This document shows positions 9,129 through 17,387 of a stretch of 64,000 bases of DNA, in pieces. The stretch comes from Aculops lycopersici (lineage: Eukaryota > Arthropoda > Arachnida > Trombidiformes > Eriophyidae). Under the pieces are notes generated by a model. It did not search any database, was not told the DNA's origin, and saw nothing but the letters and a program-made list of their open reading frames with translations. Where the stretch lies: positions 7,899,433 through 7,963,432 of the forward strand of contig WNKI01000001.1 of the NCBI GenBank assembly GCA_015350385.1, in the 5' to 3' direction. The stretch's first letter is position 1. The number at the start of each line of letters is the position of its first letter. The position numbers and the translations under genes are program-made.

Positions 9129-9694
9129 ATGGCCCAATTTTATTCAGACGCCGATATGAAGCACATACTGACGCACATAGCACCAAAGTCTAGGCCGCTT
9201 TACGTTCAGGTAGAGTTTGAGGTGTTTGGTAACATTCATGGTAAGCTCTAGATCAAATCTTATCATCTGATTCTCATATATTACAATTCTAATCCAATGG
9301 AAATTAATCAAATCAAAATATCACAGGTGTCAACTTCACCAAGTACGCGAAGGAAATGAGCAAATCGCTGGGCATCAATGGTTGGATTAGATTCAACAAT
9401 AAGCGTGGCTCAGTGGTTGGCCAGATTGAGGGAGAGAAGGATAAAATTGACCAGATGGCCATGTGGCTGAAACTACAGGGTGAGTTTTTAGATTAGAAGT
9501 TCATCTTGGTGCAGCTGTAAGCCACCAAGATGCAGTATGCCATCAGGTGCATACTACTAACACTGCAAGTATCTACCTTCAACCGTTTCCACTGGATGGC
9601 AGGTGCTCCTGGTTCCAAGATCGACCATTGCGACTTTAGAACATGGCAAATAGTCGACACATGCAGCTTCCGGGATTTTAGAATAAGATTCTGA
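9129..9694 (+). CDS. Acylphosphatase-like protein, three exons
   Basis: Exons 9129-9240, 9327-9479 and 9603-9694 join in frame to 118 residues; introns are 86 and 123 nt with GTAAGC/GTGAGT donors and CACAG/GGCAG acceptors. The fold signature is clear: VQVEFEVFGNIHGVNF, then GINGWIRF-N-N-K-RGSVVGQIEG, MAMWLK and GAPGSKIDHCDF. Acylphosphatases hydrolyse carboxyl-phosphate bonds with an Arg in the GxVQGVxFR loop and an Asn after GWV. Here the Arg position is Thr (GVNFTKY), and the Asn can only be aligned with a one-residue insertion. The N-terminal ~25 residues and the C-terminal FRDFRIRF are extensions beyond the usual ~98 residues. Catalysis is therefore doubtful, and it may be a ligand-binding or inactive form. 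Confidence 0.75.
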
Positions 9695-10338
9695 GGCTCT
9701 GCTTCAGTACTGTTGGTATTCAATAAATAGATCATCTCAAGGGTCAGCCATTGCTGGACAGACCTACTCTTATATGCAAGTGTGCATATAATTTATTGCA
9801 GTGTTCTTGTCGAGCAAGTTATTGTCATGTCTTTACAATAAAAGTTTGTGATATTATGGTATAAAAATTAATGAGAAGTTATTATCTAAAATTCAAATGA
9901 ATCTACATACAATGTTCATGGGGAACTTATGAATTTTTTGAGTGGCATCGGACGATCCGAATCGAATCTCGGATCGAGGTCCTCGGTGGCTACAGAATGA
10001 ACAACGATACTGACTTCATAGCTGCTGCAGCGTTTTTGCCTCAGCATGCACCGCAGACAAAGCGAAGAGAGAGAAAGAGAGAGATAGTCTAACCTCGCGC
10101 AAATTCAACACAAGCGCAGAGCAATAGGATCAAATAATATTGCGATATAAATTGATATTTATCCTTGTTATTATTTCTCTACACAATCTGACACAACTTA
10201 CTTTCAACTTAACAACTCAGCTTATTAAGACATAGAGAGCGGCTAGCTTTTCTCGTTTACTCTCAGAAGGCAAAATAACTTAATTACTGACAATCATCGT
10301 CATTGCATTGAAAAAAGATAACATTATCCACAAACAAC
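9695..10338 (+). promoter_or_regulatory. Acylphosphatase 3' end and SNF5 promoter/leader
   Basis: AATAAA-type signals lie near 9720 and 9838, the latter downstream of the acylphosphatase stop. A 7-bp inverted repeat (GATCCGA / TCGGATC) lies near 9963-9984. A GAGA tract at about 10062-10088 sits ~260 bp before the SNF5 ATG. No gene was seen. Confidence 0.35.
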
Positions 10339-11475
10339 ATGAGGACTTTTGGAGATCGACCCACCCCATTCCAGTTGGATGAGGCGGGTGAATATTATTA
10401 CATTGGATCTGAAGTTGGTAATTACCTTCGTATGTTTCGTGGCTCACTTTACAAAAAGTACCCCTCATTATGGCGTCGCATGGTATCAGTTGAAGAGAGA
10501 AAGAGGATTACTACACTAGGATTGGGAGCTCATACAATTGCAACTAACGTGACCCTACTTAAGGCCTCTGAGGTTGATGAAATTTTTGAGGGTCGCGACG
10601 ATAAGTACAAGGCTATGTCAGTATCCACAGAACCAACACCTCGAATCGAGAGAGACTCCAAACCAAGTAAGCGTATAAACTGGGTATCGACTCTACCAAC
10701 ATCGTCTCACCATTTGGACGCTGTTCCGTGCTCCACATCTATTGCAAAGAGTCCAGCTAGATTACAAAACAAACGTGTCAGAACCTTTCCAATGGTCTAT
10801 GATGATCTCGACCCAGCATCTCTGCATCAAATCTCAAATGTCAACGAGCTCCTTGTTCCAATCAGACTTGACATGGAGATTGAAGGCCACAAACTAAGAG
10901 ACACATTTGTTTGGAATAAGAATGAGATTTCTATTACTCCAGAGCAATTCGCCGAAATTCTTTGCGACGACTTAGATGTACCTGCATCGGCTTTTGTTCC
11001 AGCCATAGCCCAATCTATCAGACAGCAAATAGAGGCGTTTCCAACCGAGAGTATACTAGATCAACAAACAGACCAACGAGTCCTTATAAAGCTGAACATC
11101 CACGTTGGTAACATATCATTAGTCGATCAATTTGAATGGGATCTGAGTGAAAAGAACTGTACACCGGAACAGTTTGCCCTCAAGTTGTGCTCGGAACTTG
11201 GACTCGGAGGAGAGTTTGTCACAGCCATTGCTTACTCGATCAGAGGTCAGCTATCCTGGCATCAAAAGACATATGCTTTCAGTGAAGCTAGTTTATCACC
11301 CTTGGACTTCCCATTCCGGAATCAGAATGAAGCGGACCAATTCTCACCGTTCTTAGAAACATTAACAGATGCCGAGATGGAGAAGAAGATTCGAGACCAA
11401 GACAGAAATACACGTAGAATGAGACGTTTGGCGAACACTGCGCCCGGTGCCTGGTCAAAGGATCTAATAAGCTGA
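10339..11475 (+). CDS. SMARCB1: SNF5 / SMARCB1 / Snr1, core BAF/PBAF chromatin-remodelling subunit
   Basis: This intronless 378-residue protein matches SMARCB1 (~385) along its full length. The N-terminal winged-helix DNA-binding region spans about residues 8-75 (FQLDEAGEYYYIGSEVGNYLRMFRG, KKYPSLWRR). The two SNF5 repeats are RPT1 at about 175-240 (LVPIRLDMEIEGHKLRDTFVWN, ITPEQFAEILCDDLD) and RPT2 at about 250-315 (RVLIKLNIHVGNISLVDQFEWDLSE, TPEQFALKLCSELGLGGEF). The C-terminal coiled/basic segment RNTRRMRRLANTAPG binds the nucleosome acidic patch in this family. It works in SWI/SNF complexes in the nucleus. All expected parts are present, and the start agrees with the conserved N-terminus. 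Confidence 0.95.
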   Translation: MRTFGDRPTPFQLDEAGEYYYIGSEVGNYLRMFRGSLYKKYPSLWRRMVSVEERKRITTLGLGAHTIATNVTLLKASEVDEIFEGRDDKYKAMSVSTEPTPRIERDSKPSKRINWVSTLPTSSHHLDAVPCSTSIAKSPARLQNKRVRTFPMVYDDLDPASLHQISNVNELLVPIRLDMEIEGHKLRDTFVWNKNEISITPEQFAEILCDDLDVPASAFVPAIAQSIRQQIEAFPTESILDQQTDQRVLIKLNIHVGNISLVDQFEWDLSEKNCTPEQFALKLCSELGLGGEFVTAIAYSIRGQLSWHQKTYAFSEASLSPLDFPFRNQNEADQFSPFLETLTDAEMEKKIRDQDRNTRRMRRLANTAPGAWSKDLIS

Positions 11476-11538
11476 GCAACTTATATATTCATAATTTTCA
11501 CATAAGTCTAATAAATCATACTGTAACACACTTTGCGT

Positions 11539-11931
11539 TCAACTTGTTCCCGACGACCTGTCGGACTTGGGTGATGGTATCATCATTGGTGCACTAAATC
11601 TTTTGGAAAACATATCCTTGAACTGAGCCCAAGAGGTTTGATCTACTGGATGCATTTTAATAATTTGTACATACCACTGCAATGCATGCTTCTTCAGGTA
11701 ACCGCCTAATCTTATGGACTTGTTTGTTGCTGTCCAATTGTAATCGCTAGCTATCTGATCGTACAATTCAATCCAATCTGTTGCATCAACATAATCTTCG
11801 GAGCCCCAAAAATGTGAGATTTGTATACTAGGTGGCTGCTCGAGAAACTTTTGGCTGGCTATGCTCTCCCGAGAGCTTAAACCGATACCTGCACTTGCAA
11901 TGGTATTTTTGCCAACAGTACCCTTCTTCAT
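11539..11931 (-). CDS. Stand-alone LTR-retrotransposon Gag-like ORF (captured Gag fragment)
   Basis: This 130-residue ORF carries the retrotransposon Gag core: FWGSEDYVDATDWIELYDQIA, then a helix ending RLGGYLKKHALQWYVQII and WAQFKDMFSKRF. The pattern is W-x-x-x-F/Y, L-x-G-x-A-x-x-W and F-x-x-x-F-x-x-R-F, typical of Ty3/Gypsy-class Gag capsid regions. No zinc knuckle, protease, reverse transcriptase or LTR was found nearby. The frame is intact, so it is either a degraded remnant or an ORF kept by the host, as with PNMA/ARC-type genes. The 65-bp gap to the head-to-head microgene at 11997 suggests it lies in a genuine bidirectional promoter arrangement. Confidence 0.6.
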   Translation of the reverse strand: MKKGTVGKNTIASAGIGLSSRESIASQKFLEQPPSIQISHFWGSEDYVDATDWIELYDQIASDYNWTATNKSIRLGGYLKKHALQWYVQIIKMHPVDQTSWAQFKDMFSKRFSAPMMIPSPKSDRSSGTS

Positions 11932-11996
11932 TGTTGTGTAACCATCGAAAGGTTTGATTAGAATCTGGAATAATTATTGATTCTATAATCGTAAAA

Positions 11997-12235
11997 ATGG
12001 ACGAATCAACAGTTGAAGTGGCTACATTTTATCCAAGACCAAACGATAAAATTTACAGCTTGTTACCAGAATCTCTGCTGTATATAAAACTCCTGCTCAT
12101 CACCCATCAACTACAAACTTGAACGTTTCTGCAAATAGTTTGCAGAACAAGAGCGACTATGTCACAAAATTGAGGGATGTAGATGGCGACGGAAATGGAT
12201 CGATATATCAAACCAACACCAAGTTTGCATATTAG
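11997..12235 (+). CDS. Candidate two-exon microgene (unrecognised, ~63-65 aa)
   Basis: An ATG at 11997 opens a 5-7 codon first exon (MDEST or MDESTVE). An intron of 47 nt (12012-12058) or 41 nt (12018-12058) ends at the pyrimidine-rich acceptor TTTACAG. Exon 2, 12059-12235, is 58 codons plus TAG, and both donor choices keep phase 0. The second exon reads as plausible protein (around VYKTPAHHPSTTNLNV and DGDGNGSIYQTNTKFAY). Read without splicing, the ATG frame stops after 41 codons. The product is polar and not recognised. It is head-to-head with the Gag-like ORF and tail-to-tail with TIMMDC1 (51 bp between stops). Confidence 0.4.
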
Positions 12236-12286
12236 TGCAAGTATATAATTAATAATTGTATTACTACTCTGAGCTATCACAGTTTT

Positions 12287-13066
12287 TCAACTTCGGCCTC
12301 CATTTGTTATCCTATCCATGAACTCTCTTTCATGACGAATCTGTAGCTCTCTACGAAGAGACTCCTTCTGTTTGAGCCACTCGAAATGATGTTCATAAAT
12401 TCTTTGTTGCATACTAGTGCCTGAGGCTGATTCCAAACTAGAAAATATTCCCGAACTCAGCAATCCTATGAAGGAACTTATGACTCCACCGGCCACCATA
12501 CCGCGTGGTCCGATCCAGAGGCGAGAAAGCGCACCCATGGTGCCGAATCCGAGGATCCAGTCGGGCATGTGAATTCTCCCTCTGTAGACTATAGAGCCAT
12601 AACAGATTAGCGAAGATGTGCCGACTAGAGTACTGGTTACTAAACCATAACGAAAGCCTCGCCGGAAGATGGATTGAAGTAAGGTATCCCAATACGCTCG
12701 GTTCGCTCGATATTTGCCTTCGAAGATGTCAGCGTTGTGGCGCCTGACGTATTCTTGGTGAGCGTTTTGATTCTTCAGAATTCCACCAAGAACCCCTCCT
12801 GTTATGAATCCGAGGAAGTACCACTGTCTCACTTCAAGTGCCTCGTGGGTTGGTGGCTCTGAAAGATCTACTATGGACTTGAGAAATATCTTGAACCGAG
12901 TGGCCGGTCGCTCTATGTCTCGAATCCTTGCAATATAAGATTCTTGATCGGCGAGCTGCTCCTCTTGAATTTGCTTTGCGGTAAGTGGCGCTTGTACTTC
13001 AAGTTTACATTGCTCAAGGGTTGTACTGGCGTCGCGAGGGAAGGTGATCATGAAGGGCATCGGCAT
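12287..13066 (-). CDS. TIMMDC1: TIMMDC1-like mitochondrial complex I assembly factor (Tim17 family)
   Basis: This 259-residue intronless protein has a polar N-terminus and then four Gly-rich hydrophobic segments at about residues 85-205 (YFLGFITGGVLGGI, GFRYGLVTSTLVGTSSLICYG, ILGFGTMGALSRLWIGPRG, GGVISSFIGLLSSG). These are separated by a basic loop (NADIFEGKYRANRAYWD) and followed by a charged C-terminal helix. This arrangement, with the RRG-x-RxG motif, fits TIMMDC1 (285 residues in human), a Tim17/22/23-related inner-membrane protein needed to assemble the ND1 module of complex I. Other Tim17-family members are shorter, so TIMMDC1 is the best fit. Confidence 0.68.
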   Translation of the reverse strand: MPMPFMITFPRDASTTLEQCKLEVQAPLTAKQIQEEQLADQESYIARIRDIERPATRFKIFLKSIVDLSEPPTHEALEVRQWYFLGFITGGVLGGILKNQNAHQEYVRRHNADIFEGKYRANRAYWDTLLQSIFRRGFRYGLVTSTLVGTSSLICYGSIVYRGRIHMPDWILGFGTMGALSRLWIGPRGMVAGGVISSFIGLLSSGIFSSLESASGTSMQQRIYEHHFEWLKQKESLRRELQIRHEREFMDRITNGGRS

Positions 13067-13292
13067 TTTGAAGCGGTACTGCTGGCTGATAGGGTTATGA
13101 TGATGATTAACAGAATTGAAACAAGAATACTACTCCAAAACGTTCAGCGCTCGTGTTTTAGATTTAGAACGTAAACACAAGCACAAGTATTTGTCGCTGC
13201 GCATGGATTCGTGAACGACTGGAGTATTATAAAGTAGCGGAATGACGATGGGGATCTCGATGGGATTGAATGTAACATGTCGATGAGGGATT
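13067..13292. promoter_or_regulatory. TIMMDC1 upstream region
   Basis: This short spacer between TIMMDC1 and the minus-strand mir-92 hairpin has no coding potential. The miRNA hairpin lies 227 bp upstream of the TIMMDC1 ATG on the same strand, so the two could share one minus-strand transcript. Confidence 0.3.
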
Positions 13293-14430
13293 GCTCAACG
13301 GCCGGGACGAGTGCAATATATCTAAACTGTCAAGTATATTGGCAATTGTCACGACCGCTGAGCTTATTGATATATCTGAATTGACTTGATGAAACATTTG
13401 ATTGGAAGATTGTTAAATAGTTGTCGGATGGAGGAGATCTGGCTGAATGGCATGGAATGCAACAGATGTCCAGGTTTATATACATAGCAACTCGACGTAT
13501 CGGCATGGCGGTTTTCTCTCGCCAGAAACCGGCTCCGAGATTAGGCATTTGGACACGACGTGGTCACCGCTGGTTCGCCAAAACTCCCCTCAGATTTGCG
13601 TGCCCGTGGCGGGTTAAAACCCGTGGTCTCGGTTGCCGTGGACACATCTTCAACCAACGCCACCATCACCATAGCCGCCGATTCGGGCGGATAGAGGATC
13701 TTGGCTGCTGTTAATTCAACCCAACGGTGGCGGTGGCGGTGGTTGTGGTACTTTTGGTGGCGACGGTTGTGTCGAATGTACCATTGCTGCCGAGAAGACC
13801 AGCCAGCCAGCCAGTTTGGTTGTTGTTGTTGTTTCTTTCCGACCAGAGAAAATACTTCGGCTCTCTCTCTCCCTCTTTGGGTGAAGCAGTACAATCCCAT
13901 CTCCTCCATTCCGTGCATTAGTACGCGCAGCGCCGACCAGGGCTGCCGTTGGCTGGTTCACGCCGGCAAAAACGCGTGAGTTAGCGCGCGCTGGTTGGTC
14001 GCTGCCGCCGTTCCCTCCTCTCTGCTCTTTGTCCGTCGCGCGTTCGTCGTTTCCCGAACAAGAGGAGAAAAACCAGGCCGCGGAGCAACAGGCGGCGACG
14101 ACGCTAATTTCGCTCCTCCTTCTTGCTGCTCCTGGCGCCGCCGTCGCTGCTGGCAGATGGAATGGCGATGCGCGCGGACGAAAACTATAATGGGGAGGAG
14201 GATTGCTGCAGAAGGGAAATCGGTGGCGGTCGCAGCAACAGAAGGAACTTGAGGGGAAAACTCTGAAAACTCGAGGACAGAGGCGGCAGCGGCGAAAGCA
14301 AACATGGCGAGCGAGAAGGACGTCGACGAGAAACAACTGCAGTTTTTAACTTTAAATCTGGCAAAACTTGCAGAGGCGCCTCTCCTAAGTTCGCTCCCTT
14401 GAAACTGCAGCGGCAGCTTTAGCAATAATG
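13291..14430 (-). repeat. Left arm of a large diverged inverted repeat (mir-92 locus duplication)
   Basis: Read on the minus strand, this arm holds a GC-rich promoter-like block (about 13,900-14,430), a conserved 21-mer (14153-14173) and then the mir-92 hairpin. The right arm (about 16440-17211) repeats the order on the plus strand. Exact anchors are a 30-bp match (13291-13320 with 17182-17211), a 14-bp match (13352-13365 with 17129-17142) and the 21-bp match (14153-14173 with 16555-16575). The rest is diverged and low-complexity, so outer limits are approximate. Between ~13,420 and 14,430 many overlapping ORFs exist on both strands, all low-complexity (Ala/Arg/Ser/Pro); none looks coding. 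Confidence 0.7.
13293..13363 (-). ncRNA. mir-92: mir-92 family microRNA precursor, copy 1
   Basis: The 3' arm (minus strand, 13297-13318) reads TATTGCACTCGTCCCGGCC plus GTT, identical over 19 nt to the miR-92 family (vertebrate miR-92b). The flanking 71 nt fold into a pre-miRNA-like hairpin: the 5' arm beginning GCTCAGCGGTCGTGAC pairs with the 3' arm ending GGCCGTTGAGC. By eye about 19 of the first 23 positions pair, with the mature strand on the 3' arm as in other miR-92 genes. The loop is about 20 nt. miR-92 represses targets with the ATTGCAC seed. A second copy lies in inverted orientation at 17131-17209. Start and end of the primary transcript are not known. Confidence 0.9.
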
Positions 14431-14877
14431 ATTAGGAGCGATACGACCAAAATGCTAATGCAAAACAGGAGTGCGATTTCTGAGAGTTCGAATTGGGGCT
14501 TGTTCTCTAGCTTCGGTCGCCCCGTACTCCATCGGGAAATCTCTCAACTGACCGATAGCCTGCTTCGGCTTCAGAGATGAACCACGGATCTGTCCGACAA
14601 ACGCCACGCCTTCTTCTCGTAATTTATCGAACACACGTGACCCGCTGGAAAAGACTCCCGAGATCAGCTGTGCACCAAGCGCGTGAATGCCACACTGCGC
14701 GTCAATTTGTTTTGGTTCTGACTAAAGAGGACCATGAGGTTCTACGTAATGCGTTATTATGTAAGTGTCCCAACCTTACCTTAAGCATAACAAGCACCAT
14801 GATGATGGCTTCAAATCTAGAACAGGGAATACCCAAGAGACCACAATTCTAGCAACAAATAGCGCAGAGTTTAAGAA
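14431..14877 (+). promoter_or_regulatory. MTG2 promoter / 5' leader
   Basis: This 447-bp flank of MTG2 is AT-richer than the arm to its left. A 91-codon ORF (14577-14852) has no recognisable motif and probably belongs to the leader. Confidence 0.3.
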
Positions 14878-16008
14878 ATGGCAAAATCATCTCACGTTGC
14901 GAAAACTATCATCAAGAAGGTCGTTAGTCCTGGCCAACTGTCGCATTTTGTAGACTCAGTTCGAGTCAGGTTTCAAGGCGGACGCGGTGGCAATGGGTGC
15001 ATATCAATGCTTCACATTTTTGCCAATGAATTTGGCGGCCCGGATGGAGGTGACGGCGGCAACGGTGGTCACGTTGTTTTGAGAGCCAGCAAGCAGGTGA
15101 GATCGTTGCGTGGTATCGCCGCGACCTACTTAGGTAACGAGGGCCAAGCGGGACACGGAGACAATTGCACTGGTAAGAGCGGGTTGCACAAATTTGTACA
15201 AGTTCCGGTGGGAACTCTAGTTGCCAAGTGCCAGCCCAAGGATTTGGCGGAACACGAGTACGACCCTGAGAAGAGTGAGCTGGTGGCCGATTTGGACCAA
15301 GATGGATCTCTTTTTATAGCGGCCCGAGGTGGAGCCGGTGGTAGGGGAAACGCCTATTACCTGTCGAATGCGAATCGGCATCCGAGGATCGCGCAAGCTG
15401 GTGCCGCGGGCGAAATCAACTACTTTGAGCTCAGGATGAGGATATATGCTCACGTTGGATTAATTGGGCTACCGAATGCGGGAAAAACGAGTTTGTTGAA
15501 AACATTGACCAACGCCAATGTCAAGATTGGCGATTACGAGTTCACAACTCTACATCCTCAAGTGGGAGTAATCGAATTCTCCGATTACACTCAAGTGGCC
15601 ATCTCCGATTTACCGGGACTCATTGAAGATTCTCACAATAATCGTGGCTTAGGCCTGAAGTTTCTGCGCCATGTTCGTCGTTGCGCCTGCCTCCTCTATG
15701 TGATCGATCTCACTCGTGATCCAATCGTTCAACTCGAGACTCTATTCTTTGAGCTGGATAGCCACAAGAAGGGGTTAAGCTGGCGGCCTCACATGGTGCT
15801 GGCAAACAAAATTGACGTTGATGGGACAGAGGAGAATTTAGAAAAACTTAGGCACTACCTTGAAATGAAGAGGCCGGAAACGAAGCTAGTCGTCGGGTCC
15901 AGTCAAAGGGGCGACAACCTCGAGGAATTGCGCATCGAGTTGCGGCGGATGTATGACGAGCACCAGGCGAGAAACGTCGACGACCTGAGCGAGTTGCCCT
16001 CGTGGTAA
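14878..16008 (+). CDS. MTG2: Mitochondrial Obg-family GTPase (MTG2 / GTPBP5)
   Basis: This intronless 376-residue protein combines an Obg fold at about residues 25-180 (RGGNGCISM, GGPDGGDGGNGGHVVLRA, GRGNAYYLSNANRHPRIAQAG) with a GTPase domain at about 190-365. G1 is GLPNAGKTSLL (near 197), G2 TT in DYEFTTLHPQVG, G3 DLPGLIED, G4 NKID and G5 SSQ. Obg GTPases act in large-subunit ribosome assembly. A basic N-terminus (MAKSSHVAKTIIKK) suits mitochondrial import, so MTG2 is preferred over OBGH1 (GTPBP10). Length agrees with MTG2 (~400). It sits alone in the 2-kb spacer between the two mir-92 arms. Confidence 0.9.
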   Translation: MAKSSHVAKTIIKKVVSPGQLSHFVDSVRVRFQGGRGGNGCISMLHIFANEFGGPDGGDGGNGGHVVLRASKQVRSLRGIAATYLGNEGQAGHGDNCTGKSGLHKFVQVPVGTLVAKCQPKDLAEHEYDPEKSELVADLDQDGSLFIAARGGAGGRGNAYYLSNANRHPRIAQAGAAGEINYFELRMRIYAHVGLIGLPNAGKTSLLKTLTNANVKIGDYEFTTLHPQVGVIEFSDYTQVAISDLPGLIEDSHNNRGLGLKFLRHVRRCACLLYVIDLTRDPIVQLETLFFELDSHKKGLSWRPHMVLANKIDVDGTEENLEKLRHYLEMKRPETKLVVGSSQRGDNLEELRIELRRMYDEHQARNVDDLSELPSW

Positions 16009-16439
16009 TAACTTCGGTTTGCCTGTTAGTTAGTCAGTTAGTTATTTAGTAGGCAAAGTGGTTTGTTGTGGTTTAAAACTGCGACCTTGAAGATGGACAC
16101 GGAGAGAAAGGCGGTGGAGTCTCGTCTCATTTCAACGGGCCAAAGCACAGGAACAACTCCCCTCTCCTCATATTTGTGCAGTTCGCGACGGACTAAGGGA
16201 CTCGAAATAATAAATTTACGGCCAGTGCCACACTAAAACTTTCATATTCTTTTTCAGTTCGCATTCGAGGCCTTGAGGTGATTGCTTCGGTGGCAACAAA
16301 ACTGGCCCCATGGACACGGAAAGAGATTTCCTTCGGCCTGCCTTCGTTGTCGTTGTTGGTCATTGTGGTGGTGGTTGTTGAAGTTGTTGTTGTTGTTGTT
16401 GATTTCAGAGTTCTCTGTTTGTTCGCCGCTGCAGCGACG
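16009..16439. other. MTG2 3' flank
   Basis: No gene was seen. A run of GGT/GTT trinucleotides lies at about 16361-16404. TAG-rich short repeats (GTTAGTTAGTCAGTTAGTTA) begin at about 16025. Confidence 0.35.
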
Positions 16440-17211
16440 GTTGTGCAGTTGCCACTGCAGTTCAGTTGTGCGAGAGGCGGCGGCAGGAGCAATGGAAAGC
16501 AACAGGCTAAAGCACGAGCGCCTCTCGCTTCTGTCGGCCAACCGGGCGAACCAAGCGCATCGCCATTCCATCTGCTTGCTGCTCCCTCTTTGTCTGCGCG
16601 GCCTGAGACGAGAGCAACAGCTCGCTGTTGCCGCTCCTCGTGGTCGAGGAACGACGAAGGCGAAGAACAAGACGAAGTTGGCGACGTTGGCGAGGGGGAA
16701 GGGAACGGCGACGTTGAGACTCTGCAGGGCGAGAGGAGGAGGAGAAGAAGAAGAAGAGTGAAGTCTCGTTGACCGGCAGGCAGGCTGGTGGAATCGGAGT
16801 CGCTCGGCGTCGTTGTTGCTGCCGCTGCGCTCGAAACAACAATTGCAGCGAGATTGGATTGTGTTCGGCGAGAGCCGCTGCCGCTGGTTCGCGCCACGAG
16901 CTGGACGAAAGGGAAGGCCATGCGAGATGCCGACACATCGAGAGAAGTAGAGAAATGCATTTCTTCGCTCGTCGGAAGCATTGTAGTTTTGAACCGCCGA
17001 CCACGTAGACATGCCATCAACTCCGCCGCCAGGATTACTAGAGTTGATGTCGTAGTGTTAGATCTTGAGATGAGTCTGGATATAAATACAATACAACCAA
17101 AGCCTCAGTGTATCATTTCAAGATTCTCAAGCTCAGCGGTCGAGATGAATGTCGATATATTTCAATGACTATCGTATCATCTATATTGCACTCGTCCCGG
17201 CCGTTGAGCAA
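16440..17211 (+). repeat. Right arm of the mir-92 inverted repeat
   Basis: This is the mirror of 13291-14430. It begins in GC-rich, low-complexity sequence (LPLQF-like codons appear in both arms), carries the shared 21-mer at 16555-16575 and ends in the mir-92 hairpin. It lies between two converging protein genes, MTG2 and ISWI, where no mRNA promoter is expected. This supports its being a separate transcription unit for the microRNA. Overlapping ORFs of up to 275 codons on both strands are compositional shadows (poly-Thr, poly-Val, Arg/Ser). Confidence 0.68.
17131..17209 (+). ncRNA. mir-92: mir-92 family microRNA precursor, copy 2
   Basis: The mature sequence is on the 3' arm at 17184-17205, identical over 22 nt to copy 1 (TATTGCACTCGTCCCGGCC plus GTT). 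The 79-nt hairpin pairs GCTCAGCGGTCGAGATGAATG with the 3' arm ending CCGGCCGTTGAGC, again with few mismatches. The passenger arm and loop differ from copy 1 (GAGATGAATGTCGATATA against GTGACAATTGCCAATATA). The two genes therefore diverged while the mature strand and outer stem were held constant, the pattern expected of functional paralogous microRNAs. Confidence 0.9.
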
Positions 17212-17387
17212 ATTCTTCCGTCGTACATCTACCGAATCATGAAAACCACAGTTGATAAATTCTATGAACAAATCTTATCAAGACCAAATAACTTCAAGCA
17301 AGCCAATGGAGACGCACACCTTCGGAATCTAAATCAGAAATTTTATTGAACTCGCGATGCTACCTTGTTTCTACAATAAAACTCAAC

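Noticed and set aside
16193..17020. Long overlapping ORFs (up to 275 codons) on both strands between MTG2 and ISWI, and similar ones at 13541-14425
   Set aside because: Low-complexity Thr/Val/Arg/Ser runs in every frame, no domains; the region is better explained as the mir-92 locus arms.
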